A stretch of DNA of 64,000 nt from Paramagnetospirillum kuznetsovii (GTDB taxonomy: Bacteria; Pseudomonadota; Alphaproteobacteria; Rhodospirillales; Magnetospirillaceae), in the NCBI RefSeq assembly GCF_003284725.1, contig NZ_PGTO01000001.1, positions 124,001 to 188,000 of the forward strand, written 5' to 3'. The stretch's first letter is position 1. Every line of letters begins with the position of its first letter. Below the pieces are notes generated by a model. It searched no databases, was not told the origin of the DNA, and saw only the letters and a program-made list of their open reading frames with translations. This document shows, in pieces, positions 1 through 9,579 of this stretch. Position numbers and translations under genes: made by a program.

Positions 1-766
1 TGGCCGACTTGCCGTAGGAGGCGGCCACGTTGTGGACCACGTATTTGTAGATCTGGATCCAGTCGGCGGCCTGGACCAGGCTGCCGAACTTGATGCCCAG
101 TTCGTGCTGCGACGAGGCCACTTCGTGGTGATGCTTCTCGATGGGCAGGCCCATCTCGCCCATGACGGTCAGCATCTCGGCGCGCATGTCGACGTGGCCG
201 TCAACCGGCGGAACCGGGAAATAGCCGCCCTTGACGCCCGGACGGTGGCCCAGATTGCCCTCGGCGAAGTCGCGGCCCTGGGCCTCGACGCCGTCTTCCG
301 AGCACAGCTCGTAATAGCCCTTGTTCATGCCGAGTTCGTACTTGACGTCGTCGAACACGAAGAATTCGGCCTCGGGGCCGAAATAGGTGGAATCGCCCAC
401 GCCCGACGACTTCACGAAAGCCTCGGCGCGCTTGGCGATGGAACGGGGGTCGCGGTCATAGAGCTGGCCGGTGGCGGGCTCGACGATGTCGCAGTTGATG
501 ATCAGCTGCGGCTGCGCGGCGAAGGGGTCCATGACGGCGGAAGCCGGGTCGGGCTTCAAGATCATGTCGGACTCGTTGATGCTCTTCCAGCCAGCGATGG
601 ACGAGCCATCGAACATGATGCCTTCGTTCAGCATCTCGGCGTCGACGGTGGAGACGTGCTGGGCGGTGTGCTGCCACTTGCCGCGCGGATCGGTGAAACG
701 GAAATCGACGTATTTCACGTCGTTTTCCTTGATCAGTTCGAGGACCTTCTTGACGTCGTCGGACAT
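1..766 (-). CDS. glnA: Glutamine synthetase type I, N-terminal part (gene runs off the left edge)
   Basis: Condenses ammonia and glutamate into glutamine with ATP; the main cytoplasmic ammonium-assimilating enzyme. The visible 255 codons start MSDDVKKVLELIKEND and carry the beta-grasp domain (FDGSSIAGWK at about 53-62) and the start of the catalytic domain, with FGPEAEFFVF at about 130 and the metal-binding stretch EKHHHEVASSQHELG near 216-230. The Tyr adenylylation site lies outside the window. The start is ATG at 764-766, preceded by AGGA. It lies 61 bp downstream of glnB on the same strand, so the pair is probably one nitrogen-regulated operon read from the -24/-12 promoter at 1222-1237. 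Identity is secure; only the 3' part is missing. Confidence 0.97.
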   Translation of the reverse strand, partial: MSDDVKKVLELIKENDVKYVDFRFTDPRGKWQHTAQHVSTVDAEMLNEGIMFDGSSIAGWKSINESDMILKPDPASAVMDPFAAQPQLIINCDIVEPATGQLYDRDPRSIAKRAEAFVKSSGVGDSTYFGPEAEFFVFDDVKYELGMNKGYYELCSEDGVEAQGRDFAEGNLGHRPGVKGGYFPVPPVDGHVDMRAEMLTVMGEMGLPIEKHHHEVASSQHELGIKFGSLVQAADWIQIYKYVVHNVAASYGKSA

Positions 767-827
767 GGTCAGATTCCTGATAGCTGAGAGTTGGTACGGA
801 TAGAATTAAGGTGAGGTGGCGCGGAGC

Positions 828-1237
<410 letters not shown>

Positions 1238-1457
1238 GTTCTACCACCGGGAAAAGTGGGCAATATCAGTCCGGTCGCCAGGATTTATGCCGTAAATTCG
1301 GGCAAACCAGCCTAAATCTTGGGCAGCCGACCTAAGAGCGGCGTGCTGGCATGCGCGAATTCGCTGTTGCCAGCGTGGGATTCACCTGGAACCATGGGAT
1401 CAGCGCGGCCAAGGGGAATATCGGCCGCGACCCATAAGATCGACGTCCGGAGGGTTC

Positions 1458-3485
1458 ATGACCGCCAAGTCTCCATCCCTGCCCCGCGCCTGTGCCCTGG
1501 TGGGCCCGTTCGCCAGCGGCAAGACCAGCCTGCTCGAAGCCCTCCTGCTGGCCTCGGGTTCCATCACGCGCCAGGGCCGCATCAAGGACGGCACCACCGT
1601 CGGCGATTCCAGCGCCGAGGCGCGCGCCCGCTTCATGAGCGTCGAGCCCAATATCGCCACCACCACCTATCTGGGCGAAAGCTGGAGCTTCATCGATTGT
1701 CCCGGCTCGGTGGAATTCCAGCAGGACGCCTATAACGCCCTGATGGCGGTGGACGCCGCCATCGTGGTGTGCGAGCCCGATCCCGCCCGCGCCGTCATGG
1801 TGGCGCCGGTGCTGAAATTCCTCGACGAGCGCAAGATCCCGCACATCTTGTTCGTCAACAAGATCGACGCCGCCGGCACAAGGCTGAAGGAGACCCTGGA
1901 CGCGCTGCAGGCGGTGTCCGACCGGCCGCTGATCATGCGCGAGATCCCCATCCGCGAGGGCGACGCGGTCACCGGCTATATCGATCTGGTGTCCGAGCGC
2001 GCCTATAAATACCGCCCCGGCCAGACCTCGCAGATGATCAAGATCCCCGACGCGCTGAAAAGCGAGGAGGCCCTGGCCCGCCAGGAGCTGCTGGAGCATC
2101 TGGCCGATTTCGACGACCATCTGATGGAAGAGCTGCTGGAAGACATCCAGCCGCCCACCGACGAGGTCTATGCCGATCTGGGCAAGGATCTGGCCGAGGA
2201 TCTGATCGTGCCGGTGTTCTTTGGCTCGGCCGAGAACGACGGCGGCATCCATCGCCTGTTCAAGGCGCTGCGCCATGACGTGCCCGATCCCGGCGTCACG
2301 GCGGCCCGCCTCGGCATTCAATCCTCCGGCGGACCCTTGGCCCAGGTGTTCAAGACGGTGCATGCCGCCCATACCGGCAAGCTCAGCTTCGTGCGCGTCT
2401 GGCGCGGCGAGTTCACCGACAACCAGACGGTGGGTGGATCGCGCATCGGCGGCCTGTACGCCATGACCGGCGGCACGCCCACCAAGACCGCCAAGGCCGC
2501 CAGCGGCGAGTTGGTGGCGTTCGGCCGTCTCGATCCGGTGGCCACCGGTGACGCGCTGGGCTCCGACGAACCCGGCCTGGCGCCCTGGCCGGAGCCCCTG
2601 AAGCCCCTATTCGCCTTCGCCCTGGAGGCCGAGAAGAAGGGCGACGACGTCAAGCTGACCGGCGCGCTCGCCAAACTGTCCGAGGAAGACCCCTCGCTCG
2701 GTCTGGAACATGGCGAATTCGGCGAGTTGGTGCTGCGCGGCCAAGGCGAGATCCATCTGCAAGTGGCCATCGACCGGCTGAGAAGCCGCTTCAACATGCA
2801 GGTGGTGACCAAGAAGCCGACGGTTCCCTATAAGGAAACCATCCGCAAAGCCGTCTCGGTCCACGGCCGCCACAAGAAGCAGTCCGGCGGCCACGGCCAG
2901 TTCGGCGATGTTCATCTGGATATCGCGCCGCTGCCGCGCGGCCAGGGCTTCCACTTCATCGACAAGATCGTCGGCGGCGTGGTGCCGCGCCAGTACATTC
3001 CCTCCGTCGAGCACGGCGTCGCCGAATTCCTCCACCAGGGTCCGTTCGGCTTTCCGGTGGTGGACCTGTCGGTGACCCTGACCAGCGGCAGCTATCACGC
3101 GGTGGACAGCTCCGACATGGCGTTCAAGACGGCGGCCCGCATCGCCATGAGCGAAGGCATGCCCCAATGCGACCCGGTGCTGCTGGAACCCATCCTGCTG
3201 GTGGAGATTTCGGTTCCCGCCGATTTCACCGCCAAGGCCCAGCGCATCGTCTCCGGCCGCCGCGGCCAGATCCTCGGCTTCGACGCCAAGGCGGGCTGGC
3301 AGGGTTGGGACACGGTGTCGGCCTATCTGCCCCAGGCGGAGATGGACGATCTGATCGTCGAATTGCGTTCGCTGACCATGGGAGTCGGAACCTTCTCCTG
3401 GGCTTTCGACCATTTACAGGAATTGATCGGCCGTGTTGCCGAAAAAGTTGTGGAACTCCGCAAGCAGGCGCTGGAAAACGCCTGA
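1458..3485 (+). CDS. Elongation factor G-like GTPase (EF-G paralogue)
   Basis: 675-residue translation-factor GTPase with the full EF-G layout: G domain (about 1-270), domain II, and domains III-V to the end. Visible G motifs are the P-loop GPFASGKT (16-23), DCPG (about 79-82) and NKID (about 133-136). The switch-I motif RGITI of housekeeping EF-G is absent; the equivalent stretch reads EPNIATTTY. Domain IV is present (GGHGQFGDVHLDIAPL). This fits the EF-G-like paralogue family found beside normal fusA in many Proteobacteria, whose role is unsettled. The start is ATG at 1458, six bases after GGAGG. It is monocistronic, with a strong terminator at 3508-3547. It should not be named fusA, since the housekeeping gene normally sits with rpsL/rpsG. 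Confidence 0.9.
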   Translation: MTAKSPSLPRACALVGPFASGKTSLLEALLLASGSITRQGRIKDGTTVGDSSAEARARFMSVEPNIATTTYLGESWSFIDCPGSVEFQQDAYNALMAVDAAIVVCEPDPARAVMVAPVLKFLDERKIPHILFVNKIDAAGTRLKETLDALQAVSDRPLIMREIPIREGDAVTGYIDLVSERAYKYRPGQTSQMIKIPDALKSEEALARQELLEHLADFDDHLMEELLEDIQPPTDEVYADLGKDLAEDLIVPVFFGSAENDGGIHRLFKALRHDVPDPGVTAARLGIQSSGGPLAQVFKTVHAAHTGKLSFVRVWRGEFTDNQTVGGSRIGGLYAMTGGTPTKTAKAASGELVAFGRLDPVATGDALGSDEPGLAPWPEPLKPLFAFALEAEKKGDDVKLTGALAKLSEEDPSLGLEHGEFGELVLRGQGEIHLQVAIDRLRSRFNMQVVTKKPTVPYKETIRKAVSVHGRHKKQSGGHGQFGDVHLDIAPLPRGQGFHFIDKIVGGVVPRQYIPSVEHGVAEFLHQGPFGFPVVDLSVTLTSGSYHAVDSSDMAFKTAARIAMSEGMPQCDPVLLEPILLVEISVPADFTAKAQRIVSGRRGQILGFDAKAGWQGWDTVSAYLPQAEMDDLIVELRSLTMGVGTFSWAFDHLQELIGRVAEKVVELRKQALENA

Positions 3486-3507
3486 CCAAAATGCATGGCA
3501 GCAATGT

Positions 3508-3547
3508 AAAGGCGCGCTATCTCATGGCGCGCCTTTCTTGTTTTTTG
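3508..3547 (+). terminator. Rho-independent terminator after the EF-G-like gene
   Basis: A perfect 10-bp stem, aaaggcgcgc (3508-3517) with gcgcgccttt (3527-3536), and a 9-base loop are followed by a T-rich tract (cttgtttttt). It lies 22 bp after the stop codon of the EF-G-like gene and upstream of the next receptor gene. Confidence 0.9.
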
Positions 3548-3717
3548 ATCAAAGACTGGAAACGGCTGGAAATTTATTGCTCGGATTCAGGTGTGGATTT
3601 TGTCTGTGCGAAACCGGGCATCCTGGCCAATACCTTGCGCATAGACGAAAATATGGCATGACCCATAGCCGTCGCCCCTTGGGGCGGTTTTCTGTCCAGG
3701 GTCCGAGGAACTCCGCC

Positions 3718-5421
3718 ATGTTCGCCAATCTCCGCATTTCCACCCGTCTGTTGGGGCTGACGGTCTTGACCGTCGTCCTTACGGTGGTCGTCGCCTCGCT
3801 CGGCATCAACGGCATGGGCGTCATGGAAGCGCGCATGAAGTCCATTTACGAGGATCGGGTGATTTGTCTGGGACAACTGGCAAATATCCAGAACGCGTTC
3901 CAGCGCATCCGCACCCGACTGATGTGGGCCGTCGACGCACCGAGCGATGCCCAGCGGCAAGCTCACCTGGGCAAGATCGCCGAATACGACAGCCTCATCA
4001 ACAAGGAATGGAAGGATTATACCGCCACCAACCTGGTGCCCGAGGAAAAGATCCTGGCCGACCGTTTCAGCGCCGGTCTTGCCGCCACTCGTGCCGATCG
4101 GGCGATGGCCATGGCCGCGATCCAGGGCGGCGATCTGGCCGGAGCCAAGGCCATGACGTCTCCCGACCACAAGATTGCGAAACGATTCGTCGCCGCCACT
4201 GACATCCTGTCCTCCCTGGAGCAGCTTCAGATCCGGGTCGGCAAGATGGACTTCAACGCGGCCGAGGAGACCTATGCCGCGACCCGGACCTTCTCCGTCG
4301 CCGTATCGGTGGTCGGCCTGGTCGGCGCCCTGGTCATGACCCTGCTGATCATCCGCTCCATCACGGTGCCGGTGGCGGCGTCCATCGCCGTGATGGAACG
4401 CCTCGCCAAGGACGACACCTCGGTGGAGGTAGGCGGCCAGGACCGCAAGGACGAGGTGGGCGACATCGCCCGTTCCGTCCAGGTGTTCAAGCAGAATGCC
4501 CTGGACAAGAAGCGCTTGGAAGCCGAGGCGGCCGCGGCCAAGCACCGCGCCGAGGAGCAGAATCGGGCCAATATGAACCGCATGGCCGGCGAGTTTGAAA
4601 CCAGCGTGGGCCAGGTGGTCGATAGCGTCGCCAGCGCGTCGGGCGACATGGAGCAGACGGCACAGACCATGTCGGCCCTGGCCGGTCAGGTGGCGGCCCA
4701 GGCCACCGCCGTGGCCGCCGCTTCCGATCAGGCCGCCGCCAATGTGCAGACGGTGGCCGCCGCCGCCGAGGAACTGTCAAGCTCGGTGGGCGAAATCGGC
4801 CGTCAGGTGAGCGAATCCGCCCAGGTCGCCCGCAGCGCCGTGGAGGAGACCGCCCATACCGATGCCATCGTGCGCGGTCTGGCCGAGGCGGCCGGCCGTA
4901 TCGGCCAGGTCATCAGTCTGATCAACGACATCGCCAGCCAAACCAATCTTCTGGCGCTGAACGCCACCATCGAGGCGGCGCGGGCGGGCGAGGCGGGCAA
5001 GGCGGGCAAGGCGGGCGAGGCGGGCGAGGCGGGCGAGGTCAAGAATCTGGCCAATCAGACGGCGCGGGCCACCGACGAGATCGCCCAGCAGATCAATTCG
5101 GTTCAGACCGAGACCGGTCGGGCGGTGGAAGCCATCCGCAACGTCAGCGCCACCATCGGCCGCATCGACGAGATTTCCTCGGCCATCGCCTCGGCGGTGG
5201 AGGAGCAATCGGCCGCCACCCAGGAAATCGCCCGCAACGTGGAAGAGGCCGCACGCGGCACCCAGGAGGTCTCGTCCAATATTTCCGGCGTGACCAACGC
5301 CGCCGGGGAGACTGGGCAAGCCTCGGCCACCGTGCTGGACGCCGCCCGCGCGCTGTCGGCGCAATCGGGAACCCTGCGCCGCACCGTGGGTGATTTCGTC
5401 GCCAAGGTGCGCGCCGCCTGA
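3718..5421 (+). CDS. Methyl-accepting chemotaxis protein, 4-helix-bundle sensor, altered hairpin tip
   Basis: 567-residue inner-membrane chemoreceptor. It has TM1 at about 12-34, a periplasmic four-helix-bundle-type sensor (about 35-190), TM2 at about 191-213, HAMP (about 213-265) and the cytoplasmic signalling domain. The start chosen is ATG at 3718 (MFANLRISTRLLGL), behind GAGG; the frame is open further upstream but has no receptor-like sequence there. The conserved hairpin begins normally ([25 protein letters not shown]). The GFAVVA that should follow is replaced by an AGK/AGE tripeptide repeat (codons 423-440) before [16 protein letters not shown] resumes. The other two receptors in the window keep GKGFAVVA. 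The reading frame is intact, so a full-length protein is made, but coupling to CheA/CheW may be changed or lost. The ligand is unknown. Confidence 0.93.
   Translation: MFANLRISTRLLGLTVLTVVLTVVVASLGINGMGVMEARMKSIYEDRVICLGQLANIQNAFQRIRTRLMWAVDAPSDAQRQAHLGKIAEYDSLINKEWKDYTATNLVPEEKILADRFSAGLAATRADRAMAMAAIQGGDLAGAKAMTSPDHKIAKRFVAATDILSSLEQLQIRVGKMDFNAAEETYAATRTFSVAVSVVGLVGALVMTLLIIRSITVPVAASIAVMERLAKDDTSVEVGGQDRKDEVGDIARSVQVFKQNALDKKRLEAEAAAAKHRAEEQNRANMNRMAGEFETSVGQVVDSVASASGDMEQTAQTMSALAGQVAAQATAVAAASDQAAANVQTVAAAAEELSSSVGEIGRQVSESAQVARSAVEETAHTDAIVRGLAEAAGRIGQVISLINDIASQTNLLALNATIEAARAGEAGKAGKAGEAGEAGEVKNLANQTARATDEIAQQINSVQTETGRAVEAIRNVSATIGRIDEISSAIASAVEEQSAATQEIARNVEEAARGTQEVSSNISGVTNAAGETGQASATVLDAARALSAQSGTLRRTVGDFVAKVRAA
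4984..5037 (+). repeat. Six tandem 9-bp repeats inside a chemoreceptor gene
   Basis: Six in-phase copies of gcgggcgag or gcgggcaag (pattern E, K, K, E, E, E at the third codon) encode Ala-Gly-Glu/Lys repeats. They sit exactly where the chemoreceptor family has the tip motif GFAVVA. A 9-bp unit lets the number of copies change by slippage without a frameshift. Confidence 0.95.
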
Positions 5422-5424
5422 ATT

Positions 5425-6339
5425 TCAGGAGATCCGGTCGAGGGCATGGACCTCGACCGGCTCGGCTCGGCCCTTGACCACCGCCGTCCTCAGGCTCTCG
5501 GCCGGAAGCGAAAGCCCCGCCAGTTCGGCGGCATGGCGGGAAATCACCACGGAACAGCCGTAATCCTTGGTCAGCCCCTCCAACCGGGCGGCGGTGTTCA
5601 CCATATCGCCGATGGCGCTGACGATCTGGGCCATGGGCGGTCCCATGGTGCCGACGATGGCCTCGCCCGCATGGATGCCGATGCCGATGCGCAGCGGTTG
5701 GGCCAGTTCGGTGGCGAGGTCTCGGTTGATGCGCTCCATGGCCGCCAGCATGGATTTGGCCCCGGCCAGGGCGTCGCGCACCGCCTGGGCGGGGTCGTCA
5801 CGTTCCAGTCCGTACAAGGCCATCAGCCCGTCGCCGGTGAAATTGGAATAATGGCCATTGGTTGCCACCAGGGCGCGGTTCATCTCCAGAAAGAAGCGGT
5901 TGAGGATGAACAGCACGTCGTAGGGCAGCCGCGCCTCTCCCAGGGTGGTGGAGCCGCGCAGGTCGACGAACAGCACCGCCACCTCGCCCTCGCGGCCATC
6001 CAGACCGCCCTTGCCCATGACATCCTCGGCGGTGGCGTCGGCGGGCAGCAGCGGCATCACCGTCAGATCGGCGGTGGGGCAGAGCTGGCAGGCCAGCCGC
6101 ACTTCCGGCGGCGCCCCGATGCGGGCCAGGGCGTCCACCTCCAGCGGCCCGGGTGCCGCCACGAATTCCAGTCCATGCAGCACCCGCACCCGGCAGGTGG
6201 TGCAGCGCGCCTTGCCGCCGCACACCGAGGCATGGGCAATGCCGTGAGCGCGAAAGGCGTCCAGCACGCTGGCGCCTGTGGGCACCGCGATGCGGGTGCC
6301 GCAGGATCGGGTCAGGATGATGGGTTTGCGATCGGGCAT
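5425..6339 (-). CDS. 2Fe-2S ferredoxin domain fused to a class III nucleotidyl cyclase
   Basis: 304 residues. The N-terminal adrenodoxin-type ferredoxin domain has cluster ligands Cys40, Cys46, Cys49 and Cys84. The C-terminal class III adenylyl/guanylyl cyclase domain (about 117-300) has metal-binding Asp126 (FVDLRGST) and Asp170 (NFTGDG) and a later NTAARLE motif with the transition-state Asn and Arg. The usual base-selecting Lys, four residues before the second Asp, is Asn166, and the second selector position (before IGDMVN) is not Asp, so the product nucleotide is uncertain. The start is ATG at 6337-6339, with AAGGAAG upstream. It is convergent with the receptor gene, 3 bp away. I infer a redox- or oxygen-responsive soluble cyclase. 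The fusion occurs in other alphaproteobacteria. Confidence 0.88.
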   Translation of the reverse strand: MPDRKPIILTRSCGTRIAVPTGASVLDAFRAHGIAHASVCGGKARCTTCRVRVLHGLEFVAAPGPLEVDALARIGAPPEVRLACQLCPTADLTVMPLLPADATAEDVMGKGGLDGREGEVAVLFVDLRGSTTLGEARLPYDVLFILNRFFLEMNRALVATNGHYSNFTGDGLMALYGLERDDPAQAVRDALAGAKSMLAAMERINRDLATELAQPLRIGIGIHAGEAIVGTMGPPMAQIVSAIGDMVNTAARLEGLTKDYGCSVVISRHAAELAGLSLPAESLRTAVVKGRAEPVEVHALDRIS

Positions 6340-6371
6340 TGGGCTTCCTTGCGGATAAGCTTTTGATTCAG

Positions 6372-6448
6372 CCACAGATGAACACAGATAAGCACAGATG
6401 AATTTCCTATCTGTGTCCCGCGCAGCGGGTATCTGTGTTCATCCGTGG
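6372..6448 (-). repeat. CACAGAT-type palindromic element, copy A
   Basis: Outer arms ccacagatgaacacagata (6372-6390) and tatctgtgttcatccgtgg (6430-6448) pair at 18 of 19 positions. Inside are a second cacagat/atctgtg pair and a small cccgc-gca-gcggg hairpin. The minus-strand reading aligns closely with copies B (22144-22224) and C (63310-63386). It lies between the cyclase gene and trpS. Confidence 0.9.
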
Positions 6449-6483
6449 CAATTTTCAAGCCTTCTCCCGGCTGCTCAGGTGTC

Positions 6484-6511
6484 TTGACGCTGCCGCCTCG
6501 CAGGGTATACC
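6484..6511 (+). promoter_or_regulatory. Probable sigma-70 promoter of trpS
   Basis: TTGACG (6484-6489) and TATACC (6506-6511) are spaced by 16 bp, about 38 bp before the trpS start. An 8-bp inverted repeat, gctcaggt (6473-6480) with acctgagc (6509-6516), flanks it and could be an operator or mRNA hairpin. Confidence 0.55.
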
Positions 6512-6548
6512 TGAGCCCGATAGAATTCTCCCGGAGCCATGATCAGCC

Positions 6549-7547
6549 ATGCAGCGCATTTTTTCCGGCGTTCAGCCGACCGGAAACCTCCATCTCGGCA
6601 ATTATCTCGGGGCCATCCGCAACTGGGTGCGCCTGCAATCCGAGTACGAGTGCATCTTCTGCATCGTCGACATGCATGCCATCACCCTGTGGCAAGACCC
6701 CAAGGAACTGGTGAAGAACACCCGCGAGGTAGCCGCCGGCATGATCGCCGCCGGAGTGGACGCCTCCAAGCACATCGTGTTCAACCAGTCCATGGTGCCC
6801 GCCCATGCCCAGTTGGCCTGGATCTTCAACTGCGTCGCCCGCATGGGCTGGCTGAACCGCATGACCCAGTTCAAGGACAAGGCGGGCAAGCATAAGGAAA
6901 ACGCCTCGGTCGGCCTGTTCGCCTATCCCAATCTGATGAGCGCCGACATCCTGGCCTACCGCGCCACCCATGTGCCGGTGGGCGAGGACCAGAAGCAGCA
7001 TCTGGAACTGGCCCGCGACACCGCCCAGAAATTCAACAACGATTACGGCGTCGACTTCTTCCCGCTGCCCGAGCCGCTGATCTTCGGGGCGGCGGCGCGC
7101 ATCATGTCCTTGCGCGACGGCACCAAGAAGATGAGCAAGTCCGACGAATCCGATTATTCGCGCATCAATATGACCGATGATGCCGACACCATCGCCTTGA
7201 AGATCCGCAAGGCCAAGACCGATCTGGAACCGTTGCCGGGCGGTATCGAGGGTCTTGAAGGCCGTCCCGAGGCCTCCAATCTGCTGGGCATTTACGCCGC
7301 CCTGGCCGACAAGGAAAAGACCCAGGTGATCGCCCAGTTCGAAGGCCGCCAGTTCTCGGACTTCAAGAAGGAACTGGTGGATCTGGCCGTCTCGGTGCTG
7401 GGCCCCATCAATACCGAGATGAAGCGGCTGATGAGCGATACCAGCCATATGGACGCCGTGTTGCGCTCGGGCGCCGAGCGGGCCGACGCCATCGCCCGGC
7501 CGATCATGTCCGAGGTCTACGAGATCGTGGGGTTCCATAAGCCGTGA
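6549..7547 (+). CDS. trpS: Tryptophanyl-tRNA synthetase
   Basis: Class I aminoacyl-tRNA synthetase that charges tRNA-Trp in the cytoplasm. The 332-residue protein has the normal bacterial length and starts [20 protein letters not shown], containing the HIGH-equivalent GNLHLGNY. The KMSKS loop ([10 protein letters not shown]) is at about 195-204. CGGAG lies 13 bases upstream of the ATG. The stop codon overlaps the GTG start of the next gene (GTGA), so the two are translationally coupled. Confidence 0.97.
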   Translation: MQRIFSGVQPTGNLHLGNYLGAIRNWVRLQSEYECIFCIVDMHAITLWQDPKELVKNTREVAAGMIAAGVDASKHIVFNQSMVPAHAQLAWIFNCVARMGWLNRMTQFKDKAGKHKENASVGLFAYPNLMSADILAYRATHVPVGEDQKQHLELARDTAQKFNNDYGVDFFPLPEPLIFGAAARIMSLRDGTKKMSKSDESDYSRINMTDDADTIALKIRKAKTDLEPLPGGIEGLEGRPEASNLLGIYAALADKEKTQVIAQFEGRQFSDFKKELVDLAVSVLGPINTEMKRLMSDTSHMDAVLRSGAERADAIARPIMSEVYEIVGFHKP

Positions 7548-8551
7548 AGAAAATCCTCGACACCGCCCTGTTCGCGACCATCGGCCTGCTGCGGCTGCTG
7601 GGCGAACTGCTGCGCCATCCGTCGCGCCGCTTCGTGATCTGGGCGGTGGCGGCGGTCGTGGTGCTGGTCTTCCCGGTGATCATGCTGATCATCAGCAAGA
7701 TCGACGACAATCCCAATTTCACCGTTTCGCCCAATTCCACCGTTCAGACGGCGACCGGCAATCGCTCGCGGGCGGTCGCGGTGGCCGCCGCCCTGATCAA
7801 CCGCGAGCTGGAGGTCAGCCGCTGGCGGGCCAACGACCCGTTCTTCACGCCGGGCGGCTGGCTGCGCGACATGCCCGCCTTCCAGCTGGGTCTGGTGGGC
7901 GCCCTGTCCAAGGTCACCGCCGCCATGGCGGGCGAGAAGGGACCGGGCTATGGCCCCAATGGTCCCGACAGCGATCTCAACAACGCCGCCGGTCTGCTGA
8001 AATATCCCGGCACCGTGTGGAAGTTCGACACCCGCACCAGCTGGCTGCCCACCGCCTCGGCGGAAAAGCAGTATCGCAACGCCCAGCGCTCGCTGGACCG
8101 CTTCAACGACTATCTGTCGGCGGGAACCGCCAGCTTCGACCGTCGTCCGGAAGCCCTGGCGGCGGTGGTCGAGGCGGTGATCCGCGACCTGGACGACTGC
8201 GCCGCCGCCATCGACCATCATCTGGCGGCCGAACGCTATCCCTTCCTGGATTTCACCGTCGCCGGGGTGTTCTACGGCAACAAGGGGCGCCTTTACGCCC
8301 ATTCCATCGTGCTGCGCGACCTGGGTCGCGATTTCGAGACGGCCTTGGCCGAGCGCCGCCAGACCGAGAACTGGACCCGTCTGGTGGAACAACTGGCCGC
8401 CGCCGCCCATCTGCGTCCGTGGATGGTGTGGAGCGGGGCGCCGGATTCCAGCTTCCTGCCCAACCATCTCGCCGCCCAGGGCTACCTGACGCTGCGGGCC
8501 AGGATGCAAGCCGCTGAAATGCTGGCGGGACTAAATATTAGAAAACCGTAA
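7544..8551 (+). CDS. DUF2333 family membrane-anchored protein
   Basis: 335 residues starting at GTG 7544, which overlaps the trpS stop. One strong transmembrane helix at about 29-50 ([19 protein letters not shown]) follows a short cytoplasmic N-terminus, so most of the chain should be periplasmic. It contains repeated Trp/Arg-rich stretches ([20 protein letters not shown]) typical of the DUF2333 family, which has no assigned biochemical function. Coupling to trpS suggests co-expression rather than a shared pathway. Confidence 0.8.
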   Translation: MKKILDTALFATIGLLRLLGELLRHPSRRFVIWAVAAVVVLVFPVIMLIISKIDDNPNFTVSPNSTVQTATGNRSRAVAVAAALINRELEVSRWRANDPFFTPGGWLRDMPAFQLGLVGALSKVTAAMAGEKGPGYGPNGPDSDLNNAAGLLKYPGTVWKFDTRTSWLPTASAEKQYRNAQRSLDRFNDYLSAGTASFDRRPEALAAVVEAVIRDLDDCAAAIDHHLAAERYPFLDFTVAGVFYGNKGRLYAHSIVLRDLGRDFETALAERRQTENWTRLVEQLAAAAHLRPWMVWSGAPDSSFLPNHLAAQGYLTLRARMQAAEMLAGLNIRKP

Positions 8552-8643
8552 AATTCCTATTGCCTTCCGCCTCGGTTGGAGCGAAAACCGAGATAGCCCA
8601 GATGCGCCGGGAGAGCGCAGGGGGGGCACGGGGGACGGCGGGA

Positions 8644-9579
8644 ATGCAGATCTACCTTCCCATTGCTGAAATGTCGGTCAACGTCTTCGTCATCCTTGGA
8701 CTGGGTGGCGGCGTCGGCTTCATGTCGGGCCTGTTCGGGGTCGGCGGCGGCTTCCTGATGACGCCGCTGCTCATATTCCTGGGCGTGCCGCCAGCGGTGG
8801 CGGTGGGAACCGAGGCCAACCAGATCGTCGCCTCGTCGGTGTCCGGCGTGCTGGCCCATTGGCGGCGCGGCAACGTGGATATCAAGATGGGGCTGATCCT
8901 GACCGGCGGCGGCTTCGTCGGCTCGACATTCGGCGTCTTTCTGTTTCGCTGGCTGCGCAGCCTGGGCCAGATCGATCTGGTCATCTCGCTGTGTTACATC
9001 GTTTTCCTGGGCATCGTCGGCGGCTTGATGCTGATCGAAAGCATCCAGGCGCTGAACACCAGCCGCAAGCATGCCGCGGGCGGAACCGTTGCGCCCAAAC
9101 GCAAGCTGCACCAGCATAGCTGGCTGCACGGCCTGCCGCTCAAGGTGCGCTTTCGCCGCTCCAAGCTCTATATCAGCGCCATCCTGCCCGCCATCATCGG
9201 CCTGTTCGTCGGCATCCTGGCCGCCATCATGGGCGTCGGCGGCGGCTTCATCATGGTTCCGGCCATGATCTATCTGTTGGGCATGCCCACCGCGGTGGTG
9301 GTGGGCACCTCGCTGTTCCAGATCATCTTCGTCACCGCCAACGCCACCTTCCTGCAATCGACCATGAACCACACCGTGGACGTGGTGCTGGCCCTGCTCT
9401 TGCTGCTGGGCGGCGTGGTGGGCGCCCAGGTCGGCGCCCGTTTCGGCGTCAAGCTGAAGGGCGAGCAGCTGCGCTCGCTGCTGGCGCTGATGGTGCTGGG
9501 CGTCTGCGCCAAGCTGCTGTTCGACATGGTCACCGTGCCGGGCGAACTGTTCGCGGCCGGAACCGGGGGCAAGCACTGA
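8644..9579 (+). CDS. TauE/SafE family anion permease
   Basis: Inner-membrane protein of about 311 residues with the two-fold inverted repeat of the TauE/SafE family. The glycine-rich signature GLFGVGGGFLMTPLL, near residue 26, recurs as AAIMGVGGGFIMVPAMI in the second half. I see seven to eight hydrophobic segments and a basic cytoplasmic loop in the middle (SRKHAAGGTVAPKRK). The family exports or imports sulfite, sulfoacetate and related anions. The start chosen is ATG 8644 (MQIYLPIAEM), after a G-rich ribosome site; the frame is open 28 codons further upstream but that stretch looks non-coding. Its stop overlaps the next ATG (TGATG), a pairing often seen with TIGR02186 proteins. Confidence 0.88.
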   Translation: MQIYLPIAEMSVNVFVILGLGGGVGFMSGLFGVGGGFLMTPLLIFLGVPPAVAVGTEANQIVASSVSGVLAHWRRGNVDIKMGLILTGGGFVGSTFGVFLFRWLRSLGQIDLVISLCYIVFLGIVGGLMLIESIQALNTSRKHAAGGTVAPKRKLHQHSWLHGLPLKVRFRRSKLYISAILPAIIGLFVGILAAIMGVGGGFIMVPAMIYLLGMPTAVVVGTSLFQIIFVTANATFLQSTMNHTVDVVLALLLLLGGVVGAQVGARFGVKLKGEQLRSLLALMVLGVCAKLLFDMVTVPGELFAAGTGGKH

